From: a virus
Length of the DNA stretch: 45,465 nucleotides
Virus record (IMG/VR): IMGVR_UViG_3300008469_000004
Location: 1 to 45,465 of that record
Direction: 5' to 3' (one strand)
The notes beneath the pieces are model-generated. The model worked only from the letters and a program-made list of their open reading frames with translations. It did no database searches and had not been told where the DNA came from. The position numbers and the translations under genes are program-made. Shown in pieces: positions 32,006 through 40,200 of this stretch (position 1 is the stretch's first letter; the number at the start of each line of letters is the position of its first letter).

Positions 32006-32966
32006 ATACCACTCCTTCTACCGTAACTTTGTTAAAACACTCTGTATGCCCACTAAATGCTATAGCAGGGCTATATTTGTTATCTCTGTTAAGTCTTTGG
32101 TATTTTCTTTCTAACTCGCATACTGTTTTTGCATCTGCTTCTATAGTGTGCAGTATTTTATAGTTATAGTACATGTTTATATCTTTAAACCTATTAGACG
32201 TAGCTACAAATGTCTTTCCTATTTTGTAAAAACTTTCTTCGCTATCCCATATCTTAGCTACATACAATTTATATCCAGTAAAGTACCTCGACTGTTCACC
32301 TTGAGTTTCCCACTTACTATCAGTCCACCCTATGTTTTCAGTTCTACACTCTCTACACCCATAACCACTCAAATGATCACTAGGCCTTTGTAGAAAATCT
32401 CCGTGATGCGGACAGGTTATTAGCACCTTTTTACGCGCATGCACATACTCCGTATTACTATACTTATATTTGTTATGGTGCACTTTACTAGCTTTTTCTA
32501 TAAAGTCTTCTGTGGTAGATGTAATACCTTTTTTAGCTTTTAATGCTCCGCACTTAGGGCAGCCATTACCTGCTACATGGTAAGCCGGTTTTTGTTCAAA
32601 CTCTCCGTGCTTCGGACATACTATCGTCATAAGCTCTAGGTAATCACTAAAGGTCTGATACTTATACTTATAGTAGTCACCGTGAACCTTTCGCGCTTTT
32701 TCTTTAAACTCTTCTACTTTTTGGCTTAAAGGCTTTAAAGTAACTCCCAGTTTAGCCTTACTACACGCTTCATTAGCACATTTAGGACAACCATGACCGC
32801 CACTTATGTGGTCAGTTGGTCTTTGCATAAAACTGCCATGTTTACTACATATGATTTCTACCTTAGTCTTGTTGTTTATGTATACAACATTAGAGTAGTC
32901 ATAGGTGTCACCATGTGCCTTAACAGCTTTCTGTAAAAACTTTTCTTGCTTGTTATCATCTGCCAT
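31998..32966 (-). CDS. Endonuclease with three DUF723-like zinc fingers and a GIY-YIG-like domain
   Basis: This is a 322-residue protein. Three repeats of about 55 residues each carry HG-YDYS, a C-x-HG pair and a final CPKC or CREC: roughly residues 10-63, 88-140 and 156-208. Each matches the DUF723-type zinc-binding DNA module. Residues about 226-300 contain LYVAKIW, FYKIGKT and CELERKYQRLN, a divergent GIY-YIG nuclease pattern (KIGKT and a catalytic-position glutamate). This architecture is typical of free-standing phage homing endonucleases. It sits between lysozyme and portal, has its own promoter motif, and its last codons overlap the portal start by 8 bases. Confidence 0.82.
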   Translation of the reverse strand: MADDNKQEKFLQKAVKAHGDTYDYSNVVYINNKTKVEIICSKHGSFMQRPTDHISGGHGCPKCANEACSKAKLGVTLKPLSQKVEEFKEKARKVHGDYYKYKYQTFSDYLELMTIVCPKHGEFEQKPAYHVAGNGCPKCGALKAKKGITSTTEDFIEKASKVHHNKYKYSNTEYVHARKKVLITCPHHGDFLQRPSDHLSGYGCRECRTENIGWTDSKWETQGEQSRYFTGYKLYVAKIWDSEESFYKIGKTFVATSNRFKDINMYYNYKILHTIEADAKTVCELERKYQRLNRDNKYSPAIAFSGHTECFNKVTVEGVVYE

Positions 32967-32992
32967 ACTAATCCTTAGTTATTTCTAGTGCC

Positions 32993-33014
32993 ATTATAGC
33001 GTGCTTCCGTTTAA
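32993..33014 (-). promoter_or_regulatory. Late promoter motif upstream of the GIY-YIG-like gene
   Basis: The - strand reads TTAAAC, 10 bases, TATAAT, then G; five of six bases match TTAAGC. It lies in the gap between lysozyme and endonuclease and would also drive the portal gene. Confidence 0.55.
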
Positions 33015-33021
33015 AACTTGC

Positions 33022-33414
33022 TTAAGCCAGCGCATACATAGCTGCCGCTAGTCTTTTAGCTCTATTTGGGGTTTGCACAGCAAATCTACTGTCTAGTATT
33101 TGCCTACTAGCCTCAGCGTAGTTATGCTCCTTTAGTGCTTTAAGCATCTTCTTAAACCTAAGTAGCCCAGGTACACCCATCTGATACCCCATCATATAAA
33201 GTATACTCCAAGCCTCGTGCTTAATTTCTAAGTACGCTAAGTGTGCTTTCACTTCTTTCTTCACCAAGTCTAGCCTATAGTCCAACAGCATAGCTGCTTC
33301 ATACTTAGACAACGGCAACTTAGTGCCGTAGCCTATTGTATTATAGCCCTCTGTGTCTATGTACACATCACCACTAAAGCCTTCTTCTTGTTTTAGCTCA
33401 TCTATTACTGCCAT
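33022..33414 (-). CDS. T4-type lysozyme (endolysin, GH24)
   Basis: This 130-residue protein shows the T4 lysozyme catalytic set at T4 numbering: E11 (KQEEGFSG), D20 and T26 (YIDTEGYNTIGYGT). It cleaves the glycan strand of peptidoglycan to free progeny. Length is shorter than T4 lysozyme (164) but within the GH24 range. There is no signal peptide or N-terminal anchor, so release to the periplasm would depend on the holin encoded just upstream. The ribosome site is TAGGAGTAGAT. Confidence 0.92.
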   Translation of the reverse strand: MAVIDELKQEEGFSGDVYIDTEGYNTIGYGTKLPLSKYEAAMLLDYRLDLVKKEVKAHLAYLEIKHEAWSILYMMGYQMGVPGLLRFKKMLKALKEHNYAEASRQILDSRFAVQTPNRAKRLAAAMYALA

Positions 33415-33422
33415 ATCTACTC

Positions 33423-33758
33423 CTACTTAAATACATTAGTACTATACGGTACTGGTGCTCGCAGCACACTGTTAGGCTCTACGTCGTTAAAATATTGTGC
33501 TAACCCTTTTGTAGCCCCTGCTTTTACCATAGCTTGACTTGGAGTAAACACATCTCTTCCGTTATCTTCTGACCATACCCCACCAGGATACTTATCCGTA
33601 CTATACGCACTTTCTACACTAAAAGTTGGGTGCCAGGGTAGTTTACCTTTATCACTATAGTGACCATTAGCAGCAGCTTTGCCTGCTAGACCATAGTCAT
33701 AATCACCGTCTATTTGTCCTAACGCCTTAGCTAACCATACTTTAAAGTCCCCTTGCAT
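33423..33758 (-). CDS. Conserved-looking phage protein (111 aa)
   Basis: A small globular protein with many aromatic residues (WLAKALGQIDGDYDYGLAG, GKLPWHPTFSVESAYS, GVWSEDNGRDVFTPSQAM, then YFNDVEPNSVLR). The segment DVFTPS-x10-GLxxYFxxVEPNS looks like one I have seen in other phage proteins of unknown role. It is coupled to the upstream small membrane gene by a TAATG overlap and precedes lysozyme. It could be structural or lysis-associated; nothing decides this. Confidence 0.6.
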   Translation of the reverse strand: MQGDFKVWLAKALGQIDGDYDYGLAGKAAANGHYSDKGKLPWHPTFSVESAYSTDKYPGGVWSEDNGRDVFTPSQAMVKAGATKGLAQYFNDVEPNSVLRAPVPYSTNVFK

Positions 33759-33910
33759 TACATAAATCCATACATTACATAGCCAAGCAGTACTAGCAGC
33801 AGTGTGCTAAGCACAAGTCTCTCATTCTCTAGCTTTCGCTTAGGGCAAGTTTCTTCTGTAAATCCATTAAAGCACACTTTGCATATCTCTTTTTTACAAG
33901 TATTTTTCAT
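33758..33910 (-). CDS. Small cysteine-containing membrane protein (50 aa)
   Basis: I choose ATG 33910 (MKNTCKKEICKVCFNGF) because GGGAGGTGGAA stands directly upstream; the frame opens 39 bases earlier. Cysteines at 5, 10, 13 and 22 form a possible metal-binding knuckle in the N-terminal half. Residues 31-49 (RLVLSTLLLVLLGYVMYGF) form one membrane span. It overlaps the holin end by 17 bases. It may be a lysis accessory protein, but that is position only. Confidence 0.55.
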   Translation of the reverse strand: MKNTCKKEICKVCFNGFTEETCPKRKLENERLVLSTLLLVLLGYVMYGFM

Positions 33911-34241
33911 TTCCACCTCCCATAAATCTATCGAGTACGATTCTCGCAAATCTACTCTCTACTATTCCTAGTATCGCATAACTACTCACACCAATGAAGC
34001 CTACTAGCCCATCTCTGCCCATAGTATCAGCCGGTATGAAAGCTGCCAAACTGTAAGCCACAAATGCGCCTATCACCATATTTATCAGCATAGCACTATT
34101 GCTCCATTGCACGTCTTCCATCCTTTTCTTCTGCCTACTATAGTCGAACATATAAGCGACAATTCCGCCCATACCTCCTAGCAGTACATCTTTTAGGGCA
34201 ACTACTATCCTAGTAGCTAGCTCCATCGTGTCATTTGTCAT
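33894..34241 (-). CDS. Holin (three membrane segments)
   Basis: From ATG 34241 (MTNDTMELATRIVVALKD), with GAAGGCGATCAG upstream, the product is 115 residues; a longer frame starting 45 bases earlier lacks a clear ribosome site. Hydrophobic segments are at about 14-31, 50-70 and 77-95, with charged loops (SRQKKRMEDVQ) and a charged C-terminus. This fits a class I-like holin of the LydA/phage-holin group. Holins form timed membrane lesions that let the endolysin through; the lysozyme lies two genes downstream. Confidence 0.75.
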   Translation of the reverse strand: MTNDTMELATRIVVALKDVLLGGMGGIVAYMFDYSRQKKRMEDVQWSNSAMLINMVIGAFVAYSLAAFIPADTMGRDGLVGFIGVSSYAILGIVESRFARIVLDRFMGGGNEKYL

Positions 34242-34956
34242 CTGATCGCCTTCGCATAGTAGTTCTTTGCATCTCGTCATAAACACTCAGTAGCAAGTTC
34301 AACAGTATACTAATAAACCCTACAGTATATAGTACAAATCTAAAAGGCGCATACCTTGCCATCAACTCGTCTTCTTCTATTCCTTGTACAACTACAATCT
34401 GATGAGGCTTATCTACGCCACGTAGCTCTCCTCCATAGCCCCTATTCATACTAGGCAGAACTACCCACTCTAGGTACTCCCTCGCATCATCAAACTGCCA
34501 AGACAAGTTTGTGCCATCTACTGAGTCATACCCTCTGTTTATCACCTTTAGTGCTCTCTTACAAGCCTCTGGATCTTTGTGAATAATACACAAGCTCTCT
34601 GCAGTCATCTTCTTCTTAGGCACATAACAGTCCAAGCTAGGGTCAAAAACAAAATCTAGCGTCTGCAAGTCATATGCGAACACATCTCCCGTAGGGGTAG
34701 TTAAGCTATTTCTAGCGCACGTCTTAAGCGCCATTTCTACCTTACCATTATCAATACCTACGTAGTGCGTAGGCAGTCCATCCCCATCTGCTAGTAGCTC
34801 ATCGTTTACACAGCTCTTTACATTAACCAGCATCTGTCTAGCCGTAGTTCTTGCTGACTTCTCTACATAAAACTGCATAGTAACGTCTATAACTACTGTG
34901 CACACTACTATCAATGCCACTACTACTAATCTTAGCCCACTATGCTTTATTATCAT
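34231..34956 (-). CDS. Membrane protein with periplasmic domain (241 aa)
   Basis: The N-terminal span (LRLVVVALIVVCTVVIDVTM, residues 8-27) and a C-terminal span (FRFVLYTVGFISILLNLLLS, about 205-224) bracket a soluble domain of about 175 residues with at least four cysteines (KSCVNDE, LKTCARN, DCYVPKK, LCIIHKDPEACKRA). Disulphides in the periplasm are plausible. The arrangement resembles a membrane sensor or an antiholin-like regulator. It overlaps the holin gene by 11 bases, supporting a lysis role. I do not recognise the family. Confidence 0.62.
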   Translation of the reverse strand: MIIKHSGLRLVVVALIVVCTVVIDVTMQFYVEKSARTTARQMLVNVKSCVNDELLADGDGLPTHYVGIDNGKVEMALKTCARNSLTTPTGDVFAYDLQTLDFVFDPSLDCYVPKKKMTAESLCIIHKDPEACKRALKVINRGYDSVDGTNLSWQFDDAREYLEWVVLPSMNRGYGGELRGVDKPHQIVVVQGIEEDELMARYAPFRFVLYTVGFISILLNLLLSVYDEMQRTTMRRRSDDK

Positions 34957-34974
34957 AGTTTTAGCACCGCCTCA

Positions 34975-35217
34975 TTATTGAGGCAGTACGTTCCTTTTTT
35001 CTGCATATTCTATTGCTTGTCTCATTCTATCTGCTGACACACCTAATTCTTCTATAGTTATGTTACCGTCCTTATACAGCTTAACTCTTTCTTCGCTAAC
35101 CGCTAAAAACGCAGCCACTTGTGTAATCTCTTCCTGAGTATAGTCATGACCTGATATTGGTCCTTTACACCCTACTAAACTAATTAATAGAAGTGCTATT
35201 ACTGTCAACTTGTACAT
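34975..35217 (-). CDS. Small lipoprotein (80 aa)
   Basis: Residues 2-16 form a lipoprotein signal (LTVIALLLISLVGC, lipobox cysteine C17). The mature part is about 63 residues, helical and charged (YTQEEITQVAAFLAVSEERV). A strong ribosome site, CAGGAGATACCAA, precedes ATG 35217, inside the end of the upstream gene, with which it overlaps by 38 bases. Short overlapping lipoproteins near lysis genes can be outer-membrane spanins (Rz1-like), but the usual inner-membrane partner with coiled coil is not obvious. Confidence 0.6.
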   Translation of the reverse strand: MYKLTVIALLLISLVGCKGPISGHDYTQEEITQVAAFLAVSEERVKLYKDGNITIEELGVSADRMRQAIEYAEKRNVLPQ

Positions 35218-35827
35218 TTGGTATCTCCTGTGTATTTGTTATTTGTGTATCGGTTACACTTGTGTCTTTATTGGTATCTGTTACAGACGTATCAGTTACT
35301 GACTTATCTACACTTGTTTCTGTAGTTGTTGTCATGTTATTCTGATAACTGCCTGTAAAGTTACTCCACATATTTGTCTGAGCTTGGTTATCACTCTGTC
35401 TAATAGCAACATTAGCTTGTTGATTAACCTCATTATTCTTATACCCATAGTAAATGCTTGCCGTAGGTACAACAATATTTGTAGCTTTAACCATAAAATC
35501 GCCTAATCCATCAGCTATACTTTCTAGCTTCTGCGGCTTTACAATAGGCATTCTATCTACGCTAGCCATTACGTCAGCAGGACGTATACACTCTCTCACT
35601 GTAGTTACAGGTCTATTGTCAATAACCTCTACCTTTACACCACAACCCTCATTAGCCTTTGTCAAGTACTTCATAACCTCTTTTGTCATGTCAGCCTTCG
35701 CCTTATAGCCAGCCTCTACTCTCTTTGTTCCCTCGTAACTATACTTCAGTGCACTATCCGTAAAGCTACACCCAGTCATAACTACACCAACTACAGCCGC
35801 TAAGCTCAGTTTCATTAGTTTATTCAT
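35180..35827 (-). CDS. Lipoprotein with Thr/Asp repeat tail (215 aa)
   Basis: The signal MKLSLAAVVGVVMTGC ends in a lipobox with C20. The middle contains a possible disulphide pair (EGCGV and VRECIRP) and a hydrophobic patch (VVPTASIYYGY). The last 60 residues repeat the TD-S-VTDT theme (SVTDTSVTDTNKDTSVTDT), a flexible low-complexity tail. A lipidated envelope protein with a long flexible tail could bridge to the outer membrane or peptidoglycan. No known family is recognised. Confidence 0.65.
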   Translation of the reverse strand: MNKLMKLSLAAVVGVVMTGCSFTDSALKYSYEGTKRVEAGYKAKADMTKEVMKYLTKANEGCGVKVEVIDNRPVTTVRECIRPADVMASVDRMPIVKPQKLESIADGLGDFMVKATNIVVPTASIYYGYKNNEVNQQANVAIRQSDNQAQTNMWSNFTGSYQNNMTTTTETSVDKSVTDTSVTDTNKDTSVTDTQITNTQEIPNVQVDSNSTSIN

Positions 35828-36242
35828 CTATCTCTCCTAGTATTTTTACTTCACAATACTTTGTACCATCTTTTTCTATACTCTCCCAAGCACTTCTGCC
35901 ACCAAATTTCACTGCATAATACATAGCGTAGCGTTTCCAACAAGAAACTCCCTCAACTTTCATCATCTCTAGGAATAGCTTATCAACATCTTCTTTGTTA
36001 AGCTTCCCTAAGCCTTGTGAGGTATATAAGGCATCATGAATTAAAGCAGCACCAACGTACTTTCCTATTAACGGTGAACCAATAATTCTCCAAGTAAACT
36101 TTGGTATGCTTGCTCCATCCGTAGGCATACCTTGCTTAGCTATAACTTTTATCTTATTATTTTCGTATGAGAAATCATCCTCTAGTTCATAGTTATGTAC
36201 ATCCAGTCTTTTGAGTGTTACATCTCCACTAAATCCCTTCAT
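35820..36242 (-). CDS. DUF1353 family protein (140 aa)
   Basis: The order of motifs fits DUF1353: FSYENNKIKVIAKQGMPTDG, ASIPKFTW, a GAALIHDALYTSQGLG centre and MMKVEGVSCWKRYAMYYAV. DUF1353 proteins are small, common in tailed phages and prophages, and often placed near tail or lysis genes; their function is unknown. The conserved TDGASIP and HDALY motifs suggest a metal or substrate site but no activity is established. It overlaps the next lipoprotein start by 8 bases. Confidence 0.8.
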   Translation of the reverse strand: MKGFSGDVTLKRLDVHNYELEDDFSYENNKIKVIAKQGMPTDGASIPKFTWRIIGSPLIGKYVGAALIHDALYTSQGLGKLNKEDVDKLFLEMMKVEGVSCWKRYAMYYAVKFGGRSAWESIEKDGTKYCEVKILGEIDE

Positions 36243-36251
36243 TGTTACCTC

Positions 36252-36566
36252 CTACCATTTATAGAATATAAGGTGCATTGCAGGTACGAATACCGTAGCT
36301 GATATGTCACTAAATTCTGAAGTGTGAATATCTGGGTGTTGCTTATCGTACACCTCTTTGCCTATTGCTGCCCCAAGCGTCACTAACGCACATGTACTAG
36401 CTGTTAAATACTTACTATCTATATACTTACTCGCTACAAGGCAAGTACCATAAATAATAGCACCACCTATCATATGTGCTTCCTTATCTTTCTTCAAAAA
36501 TACTTTCGCATTTGCACTTGTTACTAAACCTAGTAATAACAACACTAAAACTACTCTCTTTGCCAT
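36252..36566 (-). CDS. YfiM-like exported small protein (104 aa)
   Basis: The preferred start is ATG 36566 (MAKRVVLVLLLLGLVTSANAK) after TAGGAGCAAACAA; the frame opens 30 bases earlier inside the previous gene. The first 20 residues form a signal peptide with ANA as a likely cleavage site. The mature part has DKEAHMIGGAIIYGTCLVAS and GAAIGKEVYDKQHP, resembling the DUF2279/YfiM pattern (K-H, GKEXYD) found in small membrane or exported proteins of phages and bacteria. Function is unknown. Confidence 0.62.
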   Translation of the reverse strand: MAKRVVLVLLLLGLVTSANAKVFLKKDKEAHMIGGAIIYGTCLVASKYIDSKYLTASTCALVTLGAAIGKEVYDKQHPDIHTSEFSDISATVFVPAMHLIFYKW

Positions 36567-36580
36567 TTGTTTGCTCCTAA

Positions 36581-37249
36581 TTACTTTTGTACCCACAAAG
36601 CTGTTTGTGCTTCTCCTGCTAATTTTAGCGCCTCTTTTAACTGTGCTTTAGTCACACTTACTACACTATTATCTGCTAATACCCAAGTAGTTTTGTCTGT
36701 GCTTGTCATTACTGATATAGCTCTTGCCATCCTAGTTTGTGAAGGTTCACAGCCATTCCAGTCACCTACATTCGTTGTAACTACTATGTTGTCGACTTTC
36801 TTTGCTCTATCTTCTTTCCATAATTTTCGTAATGTTGGTGCTAAGTAAGCGTCTACTCTGTCTGTTACATCAGGTGCCGTATATGGACGAACCAACTCTG
36901 TAACCTCTGGTTTATATGGCGTAACTACTACTTCATATTCTCCATTTTCACTAGGCTCTGTAACTTCCTCAACTGCTTCACTAACTACTTTAGTCTCGTT
37001 AAGCCAATTAGTAAACGATACACAATCCTCAACATACTCATAGTAGCTCTTAGCTTCTACAACAGGTTCTCCTTCTTCATTAAGTTGCTCAGGCTCTTCT
37101 ACAAGTACAGTCTTAAATAATGTATCATACTCAGCCTGTTTCGTAGCTAACCATGCAGCTTTTTCTTGTCTTTGATACTCCTCGGCTAAGAGGACTTTTG
37201 CCCCCTTAACTTTCCCTAGCTGTAACGCTTTTTCTATTTTATCCGTCAT
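36581..37249 (-). CDS. DUF4376-like tail-associated protein (222 aa)
   Basis: The C-terminal 100 residues contain LWKEDRAKKVDNIVVTT, NGCEPSQTRMARAISVMTS and TWVLADNSVVSVTKAQL, matching the DUF4376 pattern often found in proteins encoded after tail fibres, sometimes together with fibre-assembly chaperone domains. The N-terminal half is a charged helix. The ribosome site GGAGAG lies in the end of the upstream fibre gene. The role may be fibre assembly or a minor tail component; inferred from location. Confidence 0.72.
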   Translation of the reverse strand: MTDKIEKALQLGKVKGAKVLLAEEYQRQEKAAWLATKQAEYDTLFKTVLVEEPEQLNEEGEPVVEAKSYYEYVEDCVSFTNWLNETKVVSEAVEEVTEPSENGEYEVVVTPYKPEVTELVRPYTAPDVTDRVDAYLAPTLRKLWKEDRAKKVDNIVVTTNVGDWNGCEPSQTRMARAISVMTSTDKTTWVLADNSVVSVTKAQLKEALKLAGEAQTALWVQK

Positions 37250-37250
37250 A

Positions 37251-40200
37251 TTACTCTCCTAATTTTATTGAGCTGCCCTTCAGTAGCACTTTTGTCTGCA
37301 CACTATGCCCATTTAAGTCTGTGAGCGTACCGTCTGTAAGTCGTTCAAATGTATCTGTATCTCCGAAGTCCCCTGCTGTACTGTCATAATCTAGCTCTTG
37401 AGTAAATACTTGTGTAGCATTATCTGTCTGAGTTATGAGGGCTTTAGAGCCTACTATTGAGTTTGCATCTAGGGTCAGTGCTTGGTGTTTTGGTATAGAT
37501 AATGAAACAGTAACATCTTTCCACACCGTAGGCTCCGTCTCGTCAAAAAAGTACACTGACGGATAAACCCCTGTGTATATAGCAGGGTTTATAAATTCAA
37601 AGTACCCTTTTTTACTAAAGCCTACTGCTTTGTATATCTTACCTGGTATTACTGTGATTAATACATCACCTACTATTTCCTCATCATAGCCACTTAATAA
37701 CTGGACGTCATCAACACCTTTAGCTTCAATACTACTACCAGTAGCAACCTTACTACTGCTTGCATATGTAAGTCCATTGTAAGCATATACACTATGGTGA
37801 TTACTTGCTATTAAATCTCTATCTACTGTTTCTATTGGCTTTGGTGTAGATACTGGGATTGCTGGTTGGTTTTGGGCTTTATAAGAAAGTAAAGATACTT
37901 TGGTTGCGTCTGTATTTGTGACAGATAATCCACTTTGTGTATTAGCAACTGCATCTAAAGATGAACTTATATTATACGGTGAGAATGACATACCTCCATT
38001 AGAGGTAAATATGTTTAAACCTAGATTGCCAATTACTTTTTTATATAATATTGGTTGCCATGTCCCAGCTGCAGTTGAGGTATCTGTATAATCACTACCA
38101 TCCTGCCCTACAAGCAAAGCATTCATAAACCCAACGCCCTTGCCACTAGCCAATAAGTTCCTCATACTTTGTGGATAACCTTTTTTAACTTCAGTCCAGT
38201 TATCTCCCTCTTCAATAGCTACACTTGGCACGCTATCTGCTAAGTCAATAGTATCTACTTTAGTTTTCCACATAGTGCTTGTAGCGCTATTCCATACTAA
38301 AGTGTCAATAGGCATATCTGTTACATCTGTGTCTGTATTACCATCATTTGCTATGTATGTAGCGTCTGTTGATACATATGGTACTGGGTCTCCGATTAGG
38401 TCTGTGTGTAACATTGAGCCTTGGGTTGCTAGGTATGGAGACTTTTTAAACAATACTAATTTGTACCCAGCGTTTAAATCATCTAAAGAAGCACCAGATA
38501 AGTTTTCTATATAGAGTCTATCTGCACTTGATTCATCTATATTAAGTTCTGTAATATAATACAAATTCCCTGTATTTGTTGCTACATACCCAGTTATTTG
38601 TGATGAATTTGGTGCAGAGACGTTTCTGCCTATAATATCTGTATAAGGTGATGCCAAAGGCATAAAACTTTCAAAGCCTAAACCTGCTAAGTACTTTGCA
38701 CCAAAATTTAGCCTGAATTTCCCAGTAAGATATTCTTGCCAATTACTTGCTGTATTTATTCCTATAATCTCAACCCCATTTTCAACATAACCGTCAACTA
38801 AGTTTCTTCGTACTTCCTCTTGATGTTTATATGTAGGTGTTAGAGCATTTGGGATTGCGTAGCAAATTAAGCCCCCTTGTCCTTCTATGTAGGTTTTGTC
38901 GTAGAACTTTAAGTCCGGTCTGCCAAGTCTTTCGTATTGAACACCAATTAAACCGTTATCTGGTGCAAGGATCCCATTACTAAATGGATAATTATCTGTA
39001 GGCGCTGTAAGTGTATCTAATAAAGATGCAGCTTTTCTAGCATCAGCCGTGTACCAATACATAGCGTTTCCACTTGTACCATCAAACTTCAAATACGTAG
39101 ACGCTCCAAAAGCATTAAACCAAGGGTGGTAAGCTCCAGCATTCAAATATCCTTTAAGCCCTAACAATATAAACTCACTATTGCCATCTGTATAAACCCT
39201 ATCAGCTTTCTGACTATAACCTAACTCACTAAATATATCTTGTTCATAAGTCTCTACACTTTCCTCACCATAACAATTCACAAGTGGTTTAGCTACATTC
39301 TGTATAGCGCCAGCACTTGTTTTTTCTATGAGCAGCGCTGCTTGTTTTGTGACATATGGGATAGCTTTGAAGCACGGATTTTGTAGGCTCATATTTAATG
39401 CCGTGCCCAAGTCTAGCCATGATGTTGTTACTGAAAAGTCGTCTAATTGGCCATTTACTATATCAGTTTCACCATCATTTCGCATATAATAATGCCCAAC
39501 AGTAGCATTGTTGTTTCCCGTACCCAAAACAATATGAGGGTACCCTCTGTATGGTATAACAGTATCACTAGATAGGTTATCATACATATCAGCAGTATCT
39601 CTAGTAGCTATGTAGCTTTGGTCTTTTAGTTTTATTGAGACATTATCGATATAAAATTCTGATAGTACAGTATCTATAGAAGTAAAAGATATAGAATAAA
39701 ACTCATCATGTAATATATACGGAACGAAGTATGTACCACTGGAGGTTATAAGTAGTTCACTAGAGCCATTTACACTAGTAGTTTCTGACACTACTTGACA
39801 TTGACCTTGAACTATTTCTACGTCAAACGAAATAATGTATTCTGTATTAGGTATAAAAGGTAATACAGGTGTAGCTAATTCAGCATATGTAGATGTAGGG
39901 TTACAATATGCTCTTCCAGATACAAAACTAAAGTTTGAGTTAACATCATTCCACCAACTCAAATCACTATCAAACCCACCATTCTCAACCAACTCATTCC
40001 CAGTAACGACAATATCACCTTTACTATGACTATTTTGGCAAGTTAACCCGAATCTACTGTCATCTAGTAGTTCATCTGTACTTCTACTAGGGTTTACGCC
40101 AAATAATCCTGCCGTATCTAGTGTATCACCAGCAGCTGTATTTTGTAGTGCTACATACGCAGTGTCTTTTAGTTTTACTGAGACGTTATCTATATAAAAT

